From Flavobacteriales bacterium (GTDB lineage Bacteria; Bacteroidota; Bacteroidia; Flavobacteriales; Flavobacteriaceae), in contig SGZF01000001.1 in NCBI GenBank assembly GCA_004213645.1, positions 1-64,000 of the forward strand: 64,000 nucleotides of DNA, read 5' to 3'. The position numbers and the translations under genes are program-made. Under the pieces are notes generated by a model that ran no database searches, was not told the origin of the DNA, and saw nothing but the letters and a program-made list of their open reading frames with translations. Shown one piece after another: positions 1-10,118 of the stretch. The stretch's first letter is position 1. Each line of letters opens with the position of its first letter.

Positions 1-301
1 TTTCATCATCATCATGTTTTATTGACTTTCCTTTCCAATCTTTATGACATTTAATTCCAAAATGATTATTTGCATTTTTTGCTAATGTTCCCTCACCATA
101 ACCTGACTCTAAAATTCCTTGGGCCAAAGTAATACTTGCTGGTATTTTGAAGAATCTCATATTTTTAGTAGCAGCCGGAGCATATTTTTTAATATATATG
201 TTGATTTTATCTTCAACTGAACTTTCATTATTGGTAGTTTGTTTTAATGAAGAACAGGAAGAAACTAATATTATAACCAAAAACAAAAAGAAATTTTTCA
301 T
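1..301 (-). CDS. Glucosaminidase-domain (FlgJ/LysM-type muramidase) lipoprotein, 5' part only, truncated by window edge
   Basis: Reverse-strand translation from ATG at 301: MKNFFLFLVIILVSSCSS (lipobox) ... KYAPAATKNMRFFKIPASITLAQGILESGYGEGTLAKNANNHFGIKCHKDWKGKS, typical glucosaminidase motif. Not in the ORF track because it is open at the edge. Confidence 0.85.
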   Translation of the reverse strand, partial: MKNFFLFLVIILVSSCSSLKQTTNNESSVEDKINIYIKKYAPAATKNMRFFKIPASITLAQGILESGYGEGTLAKNANNHFGIKCHKDWKGKSIKHDDDE

Positions 302-322
302 AACTTTATTACACTGAAAATT

Positions 323-847
323 ATGAAAAAATACTTCTCATCAAAAATAATATTATTCACATTTACGCTTTTAATTCATTCATGTGGAATTTATGTTCAA
401 TATGATTATGATTCAGATGTAAATTTTAATAATTACAGTTCATTTTCGTTTTATCAAACAGATATTGATAAAATTGAAATATCAGATATTGATAAAAAAA
501 GAATATTAAGATCATTAGATTTAGGTTTAAAATCCAAAGGGCTTAAAAGATCCAATTCTCCTGATTTACTTGTTAGTTTTGAAACTAAGTCAAAAGAAAG
601 AGTCTACGTGAATAATTATCTACCTTACGGATGGCATCCATTTTCATTTTATTATCCAAGAGGAATGCATAATTATTCAAGAGTTGAGGGAACCTTGTAT
701 ATTAATATAATTGATAATAAGAATCAACAGCTTATATGGCAAGGTAAAGGTGTTGGAGTTCTAAATAACTATTCAAAGAATAGAGATGAAATGATAAATA
801 AATTTGTAGTAGAAGTACTTGAAGAGTTTCCACCTAGAGCAGACTAA
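323..847 (+). CDS. DUF4136-like lipoprotein
   Basis: Signal peptide with lipobox (LLIHSCG) and YDYDSDVNFNNYSSFSFY motif typical of DUF4136. Confidence 0.75.
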   Translation: MKKYFSSKIILFTFTLLIHSCGIYVQYDYDSDVNFNNYSSFSFYQTDIDKIEISDIDKKRILRSLDLGLKSKGLKRSNSPDLLVSFETKSKERVYVNNYLPYGWHPFSFYYPRGMHNYSRVEGTLYINIIDNKNQQLIWQGKGVGVLNNYSKNRDEMINKFVVEVLEEFPPRAD

Positions 848-3416
848 CTATTTCTTTACATTTATTTATTACTAAGTCTATACCATTAATATTATTGCCT
901 CCGCCAGTAGCATAAAATATTTGTCCACCACCACTTCCATTGATTAACTTACATAAATCTTTAATAATATCAGATGCATTTAACTTCTTTTCTAATGCTA
1001 TAGATTTAGAGATAAAGCAAGAGATAAATACTTTTTTGTTATTCTTTGCAAGAATTAAAATAAATAAATTGTCAATTTGATCTGCTAAAGAAAAGCATAG
1101 TTCTTTAATTGATTTAGGATCTAAATCAACTTCACTTATAAAGGTATTGAGACCATTAACTTTAATAATATCTTCAATTATTTGTTTTTTAGTTGATTGA
1201 ATCTTTATTTTATTTAATGACTCTGACTCTTTCTGTAAGATTTTTTTTGCTTTATCTTTTTCTGCTTTTTGTTCAATTTCTTTTTGCTTTAGATTCTCAG
1301 CAATGATGATTTCTTCATTACATGAAGCTGTTATTCTGCGAATTCCAAATGCTTGAGAAGCTTCAGATATAATATTAAAAGCTGGAATATCAATGGTATT
1401 TTTTACATGAGTTCCTCCACATAATTCGTATGAATCTTTAAACTTTATAGTTCTAACTTTATCATCATATTTTTCTGTAAACAGACCAATAGCTCCCTTC
1501 TTAATTGCTAGATCAAAATCTTCATCTCTATTTTCAATAAGATTAATCGATTCGTTTATCTTTTTGTTTACAAAATAATTTATAGATTTTAAATCTTTAC
1601 TAGATATTTTATTTGGGTGTGAGAAGTCAAATCTTAGTATATTTTCATTAATCATAGAACCTCTCTGTTCAACATGTTTGCCAAGAATATTTCTTAATGC
1701 TTGATGAAGAAGATGAGTAGATGTATGATTAGATTCAATTAGTGATCTTCTAGATTTATTAATTTTTAAATTAACTGTAATGTTTATATTAGCTGGTAAT
1801 TTATTTGTTAAGTGAATGATTTCTGCACCATCTTTAAATGTATCTAAAACTTCAATTTCATCATCACCAGAAATTATTTTACCTGTATCTCCAATTTGGC
1901 CTCCGCCCTCTGGATAGAATGGTGTCTTATCAGTTACAATCTGAAACTTTATTTTATTTTTATTTATCCTACTCTCTCTGTACTTAACAATTTGACAGTT
2001 TGTTTCATCAAAATCGTATCCTATAAATTCACAACTTTTAAGTTTTTCATTAACTATTACCCAGTCACTCAAATCTTCATTTTTTTTGTTCTGAGATCTC
2101 TTTTTTTGAATTTTCATGTTTTCATTAAATCCATCAACATCAACCTTAAAAGAATTTTCGCTTGCAATTAATGAAGTTAAATCAATAGGAAATCCAAAAG
2201 TATCATAAAGCTTAAATGCATCATATCCATTAATTATTTTGTCTTTTGGATTAGAACTTATTAATTCATTTATAAGTCCTAAGCCTTGATTAAGAGTCTT
2301 CAAGAACCCTTTTTCTTCATCTTTGATTATTGATTTTAAATATTCTTTTTGGTCACTTAAATTTGGATATAAACTAGAATATTTTTTTACAATATTATCA
2401 ACCAATTTATAAATGAAAGGTTCATGTATATCTAAGTTTGTATATCCATACCTAATAGCTCTTCTAAGTATTCTTCGTATTACATATCCAGGACCAGTAT
2501 TACTTGGTGCCTGACCATCTAAAACAGCAAAAACAATGGCTCTTATGTGATCAGAAATTACTCTTATCCCAATATCTACATTTTTATCACCGCTCAAGTA
2601 TTTCTTTGTTGAAATATCCTCAATTTTATTAATAATATCAGTAAATAAATCTGTTTCATAGGTAGATTTTTTTTCTTGTAATGCCATACATAATCTTTCA
2701 AGACCCATTCCTGTATCTACATATCTATTCTCTAATTTTTTTAAAGAACCGTCTTTCTTTCTATCAAATTGAATAAATACCAAATTCCAAATTTCTAGAA
2801 CCTGAGGATGATCTTTGTTAACAAGATCTGCACCTTTTATAATTTTTTTTTCAGATTGTGACCTTAAATCAACATGTATTTCTGAACAAGGGCCACAAGG
2901 TCCAATATCACCCATTTCCCAAAAATTATCTTTTTTGTTTCCATTAATTATTTTATCCTCAGAGAAAAATTTCTTCCATTCTTCAAAGGTTTCATTATCA
3001 AATTTTAAATCATCCTCATCTGAACCTTCAAAAACAGATACATATAAGTCATCTTTACTTAATTTATAAACTTCAGTTATTAACTCATATGACCATTTAA
3101 TAATTTCTTTTTTAAAGTAATCTCCAAAACTCCAATTTCCAAGCATTTCAAAAAATGTATGGTGATAAGTGTCAACTCCAACTTCTTCAAGATCATTATG
3201 CTTACCTGAAACTCTTAGACATTTCTGAGAATTAGCTACTCTTTTAAATTTAGAATTCTCATCACCTGTAAAGACGTTTCTAAACTGGTTCATACCGGCA
3301 TTTGTAAACATTAAGTTTTTATCTGTTTGATTAATTACAGGGGTCGATGGAATTATCTGATGTCCTTTGTCTTTGAAGTATTGTAAAAATTTATCTCTAA
3401 CAACAGATGAATTCAT
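834..3416 (-). CDS. alaS: Alanyl-tRNA synthetase
   Basis: 860 aa; N-terminal FTNAGMNQFRNVFTG, ESNHTSTHLLHQALR, ELCGGTHV and C-terminal GGGQIFYATGGG motifs. Confidence 0.97.
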   Translation of the reverse strand: MNSSVVRDKFLQYFKDKGHQIIPSTPVINQTDKNLMFTNAGMNQFRNVFTGDENSKFKRVANSQKCLRVSGKHNDLEEVGVDTYHHTFFEMLGNWSFGDYFKKEIIKWSYELITEVYKLSKDDLYVSVFEGSDEDDLKFDNETFEEWKKFFSEDKIINGNKKDNFWEMGDIGPCGPCSEIHVDLRSQSEKKIIKGADLVNKDHPQVLEIWNLVFIQFDRKKDGSLKKLENRYVDTGMGLERLCMALQEKKSTYETDLFTDIINKIEDISTKKYLSGDKNVDIGIRVISDHIRAIVFAVLDGQAPSNTGPGYVIRRILRRAIRYGYTNLDIHEPFIYKLVDNIVKKYSSLYPNLSDQKEYLKSIIKDEEKGFLKTLNQGLGLINELISSNPKDKIINGYDAFKLYDTFGFPIDLTSLIASENSFKVDVDGFNENMKIQKKRSQNKKNEDLSDWVIVNEKLKSCEFIGYDFDETNCQIVKYRESRINKNKIKFQIVTDKTPFYPEGGGQIGDTGKIISGDDEIEVLDTFKDGAEIIHLTNKLPANINITVNLKINKSRRSLIESNHTSTHLLHQALRNILGKHVEQRGSMINENILRFDFSHPNKISSKDLKSINYFVNKKINESINLIENRDEDFDLAIKKGAIGLFTEKYDDKVRTIKFKDSYELCGGTHVKNTIDIPAFNIISEASQAFGIRRITASCNEEIIIAENLKQKEIEQKAEKDKAKKILQKESESLNKIKIQSTKKQIIEDIIKVNGLNTFISEVDLDPKSIKELCFSLADQIDNLFILILAKNNKKVFISCFISKSIALEKKLNASDIIKDLCKLINGSGGGQIFYATGGGNNINGIDLVINKCKEIVSLL

Positions 3417-3477
3417 TTTTTTTATATTTGTAATGGATTTAAATGCATTAAGCTTTTAAATTACAACAAATTGATCT

Positions 3478-4455
3478 ATGTCCAAAACTAAATATTACTT
3501 TGATTCTGAGAATTTAGAGTTTGTTCCAATTAAAAAAACTCTTGTTCAACGTTTTTACAGACTATCCTTATTTTTAATAAGCTCAATAATTATAGGATCA
3601 TTTATTACAATTGTTCTTTTAAATACTGACTTTATTGACACTCCAAAAGAACTTGTTCAAGCTCGTGAGATTGATAATTATGAATTACAGCTTAGAGTTT
3701 TGAATAAAAAATTAGATCAGGTAGAATCCACATTGGCTAACATTGAAAAAAGAGATAATAATCTTTATAGAGTTTATTTTGAGGCAAGTCCAATTCCTGA
3801 TGAACAAAGAAAAGCAGGATTTGGAGGAGTTAATAGATATGGTTATTTAGAGGGTTATGAAAGTTCAAATCTTATTGTAAATACTACAAAAAGAGTCGAT
3901 ATATTAACTAAAGAACTTGTAATTCAATCTAAATCATTAGATGAAATTGAATTACTTGCAAAAAATAAAGAATCACTTCTAACTTCAATTCCTACTATTC
4001 AACCTGTAAATAGTTCTGATTTGAAAAGAATGGCTTCAGGATATGGTTATAGAATTGATCCATTTACTAAGAGAAGAACAATGCATTTTGGTATGGACTT
4101 TTCAGCTAAAACAGGTACGCCTGTTTATGCAACAGGAGATGGAAAAATTATGAGAGCTGATAATAGAGCTGTAGGATTTGGAAATCATGTTAGAATAGAT
4201 CATGGTTTTGGATATGTAAGTATATATGCTCACATGAGCAAAATTGAGGTAAAAAGAGGATATAAAGTCAAAAGAGGAGATATAATTGGCTATGTTGGTA
4301 ATACAGGTAGATCTGTTGCTCCTCACCTTCATTATGAAATAGTTAAAGATGGGAAAAAAATAAACCCAATTAACTTTTATTCAGGTAGTTTATCTCCAAG
4401 TGAATTCAAAAAGCTTGTAGAACTAGCATCTCAAGAGAATCAATCACTTGATTAA
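3478..4455 (+). CDS. M23 family metallopeptidase (murein endopeptidase)
   Basis: N-terminal TM helix, coiled coil, C-terminal HFGMDFSAKTGTPVYATGDG...HLHYEI LytM motifs. Confidence 0.93.
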   Translation: MSKTKYYFDSENLEFVPIKKTLVQRFYRLSLFLISSIIIGSFITIVLLNTDFIDTPKELVQAREIDNYELQLRVLNKKLDQVESTLANIEKRDNNLYRVYFEASPIPDEQRKAGFGGVNRYGYLEGYESSNLIVNTTKRVDILTKELVIQSKSLDEIELLAKNKESLLTSIPTIQPVNSSDLKRMASGYGYRIDPFTKRRTMHFGMDFSAKTGTPVYATGDGKIMRADNRAVGFGNHVRIDHGFGYVSIYAHMSKIEVKRGYKVKRGDIIGYVGNTGRSVAPHLHYEIVKDGKKINPINFYSGSLSPSEFKKLVELASQENQSLD

Positions 4456-4458
4456 GAT

Positions 4459-4788
4459 ATGTTAGGAAGTCTCCCAGAAAAAAAATATTATAGTATAAGT
4501 GAGGTAGCTGCTCACTTCAATGTAAATAAATCTCTTCTTAGATACTGGGAAAAAGAATTTAATGAAATAAAACCAATGATAAAATCTTCAGGTATTAGAA
4601 AATATACAAATGAAAATATTGAGATTATTTCTGTTATATACTCATTATTAAAAAAAGATGGGCTAACTATTCAAGGGGCTAAAAAGAGACTTAAGTCAAA
4701 AGATGTTTCAAAAGAAGAAAATTTATCAATTCTGAAAAAACTTAATAAAATAAAGGAAGAATTAAAAACTCTTAAAAAGAGTCTTTAA
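4459..4788 (+). CDS. MerR family transcriptional regulator
   Basis: 109 aa; KKYYSISEVAAHFNVNKSLLRYWEKEFNEIKP MerR-type HTH. Confidence 0.9.
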   Translation: MLGSLPEKKYYSISEVAAHFNVNKSLLRYWEKEFNEIKPMIKSSGIRKYTNENIEIISVIYSLLKKDGLTIQGAKKRLKSKDVSKEENLSILKKLNKIKEELKTLKKSL

Positions 4789-6090
4789 TTATTTTTTTCT
4801 GAGAAATATGTCAATAGGTACTCCTGAAAAGTCATATTGTTTTCTAATTTGATTTTCTAAAAAACGTTTGTAAGGCTCCTTAATATATTGAGGGAGGTTA
4901 CAATAAAATGCAAATTGAGGATACTTTGTAGGGAGCTGCCTACAAAATTTTATTTTTACATACTTCCCTTTAGTACTTGGTGGAGGTTTTTGTTCAATTA
5001 TTGGGAGTATATAATCATTAAGTTTTTTTGTAGAAATCTTATAATTTCTTCTATTATTTACTTCCATTGCTATTTTTATTCCATCAAATATTCTCTGTTT
5101 TGTTAAAGCAGAAAGAAATACAACAGGAACATCAATAAATGGAGATATTTTTTGGGATATTTCTTCTTCAATCTGTTTTGAAGTTAAATGATCTTTCTCA
5201 ACCATATCCCATTTATTTACAAGAATAACTACCCCTTTCTTATTATTTGCAGCTAGCCAAAATATATTTTGAACTTGTGAATCAAATCCTCTTTTTACAT
5301 CAAAGATGATCAAACAGGTATCAGAGTTTTCAATTGCCCTTATAGATCTAAGTATTGAATAAAATTCAATATCCTCTGAAATTTTAGTTTTTCTTCTAAT
5401 CCCAGCAGTATCGATCAAATCAAACTCAAATCCAAATTGATTATATCTAGTATATAAACTATCTCTGGTTGTCCCAGCCACATCAGTCACAATGAATCTA
5501 TCTTTACCGATAAGTGAATTAATAAATGATGACTTTCCAGCATTAGGTCTTCCTACGACAGCAAACTTTGGAACATCGGAAATTATTAGTTCCTCTCTAG
5601 GAAGTTTTTGTGCTAATAAGTCTAGAAATTCACCTGTTCCTGATCCGTTAATTGATGATAAACAGAATAGGTCTTTAAACCCTAGAGAGTAAAATTCATT
5701 AGAATCATCAATAAGTTTAGAATTATCAACTTTATTTACTAAAAGTAAAGTCTCTTTGGAGGATTTATGAAGCAAATCTGCAATTGACTGATCAGTACCA
5801 GTAAGACCATCTTTAACATCAACTAAGAATAAAATTACATCAGCCTCTTCAATAGCTAATACTACTTGCTTATCAATCTCCTTTTGAAAAACATCGTCAC
5901 TAGAGGGGAGATATCCACCCGTGTCAATAACACTAAATTCAACACCATTCCAGTCAGACTTTCCATAATGCCTATCTCTTGTAACTCCACTAACCTCATC
6001 AACTATGGCTTCTTTCTTCTCAATTAATCTATTGAAAAGTGTAGATTTACCGACATTTGGCCTTCCAACAATTGCTACAATTCCACTCAT
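4789..6090 (-). CDS. der: Ribosome biogenesis GTPase Der (EngA)
   Basis: Two tandem GTPase domains (GRPNVGKSTLFN, GRPNAGKSSFIN; two NKxD) plus C-terminal KH-like domain. Confidence 0.97.
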   Translation of the reverse strand: MSGIVAIVGRPNVGKSTLFNRLIEKKEAIVDEVSGVTRDRHYGKSDWNGVEFSVIDTGGYLPSSDDVFQKEIDKQVVLAIEEADVILFLVDVKDGLTGTDQSIADLLHKSSKETLLLVNKVDNSKLIDDSNEFYSLGFKDLFCLSSINGSGTGEFLDLLAQKLPREELIISDVPKFAVVGRPNAGKSSFINSLIGKDRFIVTDVAGTTRDSLYTRYNQFGFEFDLIDTAGIRRKTKISEDIEFYSILRSIRAIENSDTCLIIFDVKRGFDSQVQNIFWLAANNKKGVVILVNKWDMVEKDHLTSKQIEEEISQKISPFIDVPVVFLSALTKQRIFDGIKIAMEVNNRRNYKISTKKLNDYILPIIEQKPPPSTKGKYVKIKFCRQLPTKYPQFAFYCNLPQYIKEPYKRFLENQIRKQYDFSGVPIDIFLRKK

Positions 6091-6094
6091 TTAA

Positions 6095-6985
6095 TTAAAA
6101 ATTATATCCAAATTTTTTTAAAGAAGATGGGTCATTCCTCCAGTTCTTTTTTACTTTGATAAATACTTCTAAAAATATTTTTTTACCAAAAAATTTCTCA
6201 AGATTAAATCTTGCCTTAGTAGCAACTCTTTTTAAGGAGCTCCCTTTATGGCCAATTAATATTCCTTTTTGAGATTCTCTTTCAACAAGAATTAAAGATC
6301 TAATTTTTATAATTTTTGGTAACTCCTTGAATTCTTCAGTAATTACCTCAACAGAATATGGGACTTCTTTATCATAATGAATTAAAATTTGTTCTCTAAT
6401 TGATTCATTCACAAAGAATCTTTCGGGTCTATCTGTAAATTGATCTTTAGGAAAAAATGGTGGAGAAAAAGGAAGTTCGTCTTTAAAAATATCTATAAGC
6501 TCGTCAACAAAAAAACCTTCAATTGCAGATACAGGATAAATATCAATATCAGGAAATATTAATTTCCAGTGAGCTATTGAATCCTCTAACTCCTGTTGAC
6601 TGGAAAGGTCAATTTTATTAATCAATAATATTATTGGGATTTTAAAGGAATTTAATTTTTCAATTAAAGAATCATCAAACGAATCTTTATTGCCAACCTC
6701 TTCAACTATTACTAGAAAATCTGAATCAATTAGAGTTTCTTTAATAAACTTCATCATTGCCTCTTGAAGCTTATAACTTGGATTTAAAATACCTGGTGTA
6801 TCTGACAAAACAATTTGATAATCATCACCATTTACAATTCCTCTAATTCGATGTCTTGTAGTTTGAGCTTTAGATGTAATAATAGACAGTTTTTCTTTCA
6901 TTAAAGAGTTTATCAATGTTGATTTACCAACATTTGGCCTACCAATTATTGAAACAAATCCAGATCTATGTTTATTATCAGACAT
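6095..6985 (-). CDS. era: GTPase Era
   Basis: GRPNVGKSTLINSLMKEKLSIITSKAQTTRHRI, NKIDL, C-terminal KH domain GILIGHKGSSLKRV. Confidence 0.97.
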   Translation of the reverse strand: MSDNKHRSGFVSIIGRPNVGKSTLINSLMKEKLSIITSKAQTTRHRIRGIVNGDDYQIVLSDTPGILNPSYKLQEAMMKFIKETLIDSDFLVIVEEVGNKDSFDDSLIEKLNSFKIPIILLINKIDLSSQQELEDSIAHWKLIFPDIDIYPVSAIEGFFVDELIDIFKDELPFSPPFFPKDQFTDRPERFFVNESIREQILIHYDKEVPYSVEVITEEFKELPKIIKIRSLILVERESQKGILIGHKGSSLKRVATKARFNLEKFFGKKIFLEVFIKVKKNWRNDPSSLKKFGYNF

Positions 6986-7042
6986 TTCGGCAAAGATAAC
7001 TACTTAAATCAAATGCTTTAGCCCTGAGTAATGAAAGTTTAC

Positions 7043-7050
7043 TATATTTG
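7043..7050 (+). promoter_or_regulatory. Putative Bacteroidota -7 element (TATATTTG) for tRNA-Met
   Basis: Exact match to TAnnTTTG, 10 nt before the tRNA 5' end. Confidence 0.6.
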
Positions 7051-7060
7051 CATTTCAAAT

Positions 7061-7133
<73 letters not shown>

Positions 7134-7145
7134 CTAAAACAATAA

Positions 7146-7181
7146 AACGGTTAAACTTCTATAAAGTTTAACCGTTTTTTT
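7146..7181 (+). terminator. Intrinsic terminator after tRNA-Met
   Basis: AACGGTTAAACTT-CTATA-AAGTTTAACCGTT followed by T-run. Confidence 0.8.
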
Positions 7182-7229
7182 ATACACAATTTAGAATGTA
7201 TATTGTACTTCAATTATAATTTTAAAAAA

Positions 7230-7754
7230 ATGAAAAAAATATTTTTAATTTTTGCATCCATCCTTTTTCTTGGATGTACTAATACAACTGGACTTGTTGT
7301 AAATATTGATGATGATAAATCAAATTCAATTAGACAACATTATGAAAATTATCTAAATAATGATGTTGAAGGCCTTAAATCTCTTTGGTCTCCTGATCTA
7401 CAGGTATTTTTAAACAGTGTAGACGCTATTTCTCTTGACGAATTAGTAGGTTTACTTGAAGCTCAACATTCTACTTATTCAATAAGTATGCAATGGGGAA
7501 CTGATGAAGATACAAGTTATTGGGTAGAAACAACTGATTATCCTGGAGCGGACTCTTATAATCCAGCCACTGTTACACAAACTTGGTTTAATTGGATTGC
7601 AACTAGTAAGCTTACTGGAGAGACAATAACAATGCCTGCTCATATTAGCTTCTTCTGGGGAGAAGATGGAAAAATTGCACAGGAATATCATATGTATGAT
7701 ACTGCTGCAATGATTGCAGGTATTGAAGCTGCACAATTAGCTGCATCTGAGTAA
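7230..7754 (+). CDS. NTF2-like/SnoaL-like lipoprotein
   Basis: MKKIFLIFASILFLGCTN lipobox; remainder resembles the NTF2-like fold (HYENYLNNDVEGLKSLWSPD ... FFWGEDGKIAQEYHMYD). ATG at 7230 preferred over 7203. Confidence 0.65.
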   Translation: MKKIFLIFASILFLGCTNTTGLVVNIDDDKSNSIRQHYENYLNNDVEGLKSLWSPDLQVFLNSVDAISLDELVGLLEAQHSTYSISMQWGTDEDTSYWVETTDYPGADSYNPATVTQTWFNWIATSKLTGETITMPAHISFFWGEDGKIAQEYHMYDTAAMIAGIEAAQLAASE

Positions 7755-7773
7755 GAGTATCTTTAATTTAAAT

Positions 7774-7812
7774 AAAAAACGGTTATACTTTTATAAAGTG
7801 TAGCCGTTTTAT
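7774..7812 (+). terminator. Intrinsic terminator-like hairpin after the NTF2-like gene
   Basis: AACGGTTATACTT-TTATA-AAGTGTAGCCGTTTT; stem uses two G-U wobbles. Confidence 0.7.
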
Positions 7813-7823
7813 ATATTTATCAA

Positions 7824-8930
7824 ATGAGAAAATTATCTATTAAAAAACAACTTATACTTTGTCTAATATTTACTTTTTTAACTAGCTGCGATAACATTAG
7901 CATCAAAGAAAATAGTATTAATGAAAAGGAAGTTATAGCATACTATCCTGGGGGAAAAGAGTTAATTGATCAATATGATCTAAATGGGGTAACTCAGTTA
8001 ATATATAGTTTCCTTCATTTAAGAGGTAACAAACTAGCAGTAGATAACAAAGAAGATAGCTTAACAATACTTCACTTAGTAAGTTTAAAAAATAAATATC
8101 CAAAACTAAAAGTTCTAGTCGCATTAGGAGGTTGGGGTGGATGTAAAACTTGTTCAGATATTTTCTCTTCAGCTGAGGGTCGAGAAGAATTTGCATCTTC
8201 AACTGCAAAAATTTTAGAAGATTATGATTTAGATGGAATAGACTTAGATTGGGAATATCCAGTTATTCCTGGTGTTCCTGGTCATAAATATCAAGATGAG
8301 GATAAAGATAACTTTACCGATCTTATTATTAGGTTAGACAATTATCTAACTTCACAACATATAATAAGTTTTGCTGCTGGAGGTTTCCAATCATTTCTTG
8401 ACAAATCAATAGACTGGGATAAAGTCATGCCTTTAGTTGATCATGTAAATATTATGAGCTATGATTTATATAGTCAAACAAAAACAGGTCATCATACTCC
8501 CTTATATTCAGTCAATAACGAATCCTACTCAGTTGACAGTTCTGTAAGATATCTAACTGAAATTGGTATACCAAAAAGTAAAATAGTGATTGGTGCAGCT
8601 TTTTATGGAAGAATATGGGAAAACGTTCCTGATATAAAAAATGGTCTATTTCAAAATGCCAAATTTAAAAGAGCCATTTCTTTTAATGAACTACATTTAC
8701 TTGATGATGGATATAATTTCTATTGGGATGAAAATGCAAAGGCTCCATATGGATTTAATAAAGATAAAAATGAATTCTTATCTTTTGATAACCCAAAGTC
8801 AGTTTCACTTAAAGCCAAGTATGTTATAGATGAGAATTTGAAGGGCATCATGTTTTGGCAACTTGCTGAAGACTCTCCCTCAAATGGACTTTTGGAGGCA
8901 ATTAAAAACAAAATTTATAGTAACGAGTGA
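7824..8930 (+). CDS. Glycosyl hydrolase family 18 (chitinase-like) lipoprotein
   Basis: Lipobox LTSCDN; SLGGWGG-like VALGGWGG; catalytic DxxDxDxE as DGIDLDWEYP; MSYD and FYGR motifs. Confidence 0.92.
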   Translation: MRKLSIKKQLILCLIFTFLTSCDNISIKENSINEKEVIAYYPGGKELIDQYDLNGVTQLIYSFLHLRGNKLAVDNKEDSLTILHLVSLKNKYPKLKVLVALGGWGGCKTCSDIFSSAEGREEFASSTAKILEDYDLDGIDLDWEYPVIPGVPGHKYQDEDKDNFTDLIIRLDNYLTSQHIISFAAGGFQSFLDKSIDWDKVMPLVDHVNIMSYDLYSQTKTGHHTPLYSVNNESYSVDSSVRYLTEIGIPKSKIVIGAAFYGRIWENVPDIKNGLFQNAKFKRAISFNELHLLDDGYNFYWDENAKAPYGFNKDKNEFLSFDNPKSVSLKAKYVIDENLKGIMFWQLAEDSPSNGLLEAIKNKIYSNE

Positions 8931-8935
8931 TAAAT

Positions 8936-10078
8936 ATGGACTTTAATACTAATCCAATTTATGTATTATCCATTTTATGCTTTATGGTTGTTCTATCTAT
9001 TTATGCTGGAAAAACCAAAACTGGAAAACAACTTGGAGGTCCAGCACTTCTAGTAATACTATTTACTGCTGTAATTGCAAATTTTAATTTAATTCCTTCT
9101 GCATCCAATAGTATTGAATTATATGATATAATTTTTAAATATGTAGCACCGATATCAATCTTTTTTTTACTATTAAAGGTAAATATAACAACAATTAAAA
9201 ATGCTGGTTTACCTATGGTTGGATTATTTATAATTGGATCCTTAGCTACAACTTGTGGAATAATTCTTTCTTGGTATTTGTTAAATCCTGAATCACTTCT
9301 GGGAGAAGATGGTAAAATTATTGCAGGGATGCTTACAGGAACATATACTGGTGGAAGTGTCAATTTTAACGCTATTGCTCTAGAATATGAATTTCAGAAA
9401 AAAGGAGTTTTGTATGCAGGGACAATCGCTGTAGATAATGTTGTAACAGCAATTTGGATAATGATTACATTAATTTTACCAACATTTCTAAATCGAATTT
9501 GGAAGAGCAATAAAAAATTCATTTCTAATAGAATTCAACCTAATAAAAAAACTGAAAACGAGCGTATCAGTATAAATTCTTTATCATGGTTATTATTTCT
9601 TGGAATTAGCGCTTATTATGTCTCAGATATTTTTACAAGTTATGTAATTGATATCCCATCAATTTTAATTCTTACAACTATAGGTATTGTAATGGCTCAA
9701 AGCAAGTTTATATCAAATATAAAAGGCTCTCAAGAACTTGGTCTATATTTAGTTTATATTTTTTTAGCAGTAATAGGAGCTTATTGTGAAATAGGTGCAG
9801 TTAGTCAGCTTCAAGAAATTGGATTATTATTATTAATATTTACAATTTGTTCAGTACTGATTCACGGTATATTATTTATTATAATTGGCGGCATTATATA
9901 TAGAGACTGGGAAATGATTTCAATTGCGAGTCAAGCTAATATTGGAGGTGGAGCATCCGCTATAGCACTTGCTGAGGCATTTGATAGAAAAGATCTTATT
10001 TTACCTTCAATTTTAGTGGGTAGTCTTGGAAATGCTTTGGGAACTTATCTTGGATTTTTTGTAGTTTACATTCTTTGA
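8936..10078 (+). CDS. DUF819 family membrane permease
   Basis: About ten hydrophobic helices, GMLTGTYTGGSVNFNAIA and ASQANIGGGASAIALAEAFDRKDLILPSILVGSLGNALGTYLG motifs. ATG 8936 preferred over GTG 8927. Confidence 0.82.
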   Translation: MDFNTNPIYVLSILCFMVVLSIYAGKTKTGKQLGGPALLVILFTAVIANFNLIPSASNSIELYDIIFKYVAPISIFFLLLKVNITTIKNAGLPMVGLFIIGSLATTCGIILSWYLLNPESLLGEDGKIIAGMLTGTYTGGSVNFNAIALEYEFQKKGVLYAGTIAVDNVVTAIWIMITLILPTFLNRIWKSNKKFISNRIQPNKKTENERISINSLSWLLFLGISAYYVSDIFTSYVIDIPSILILTTIGIVMAQSKFISNIKGSQELGLYLVYIFLAVIGAYCEIGAVSQLQEIGLLLLIFTICSVLIHGILFIIIGGIIYRDWEMISIASQANIGGGASAIALAEAFDRKDLILPSILVGSLGNALGTYLGFFVVYIL

Positions 10079-10118
10079 AAAAAAAGAATTTATCCTCTTT
10101 TTAAAAAAATTTATTTTT

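Noticed and set aside
1896-2171. Plus-strand ORF inside alaS (also 2815-3069)
   Set aside because: Antisense to a strongly supported alaS; low-complexity hydrophobic translation with no family motif.
4789-6985. Adjacent der and era GTPases as a possible duplication
   Set aside because: Distinct, universally conserved GTPases commonly adjacent in Bacteroidota; no unusual feature.
9001-9363. 120-aa minus-strand ORF in the DUF819 gene
   Set aside because: Shadow ORF antisense to a long hydrophobic permease CDS.
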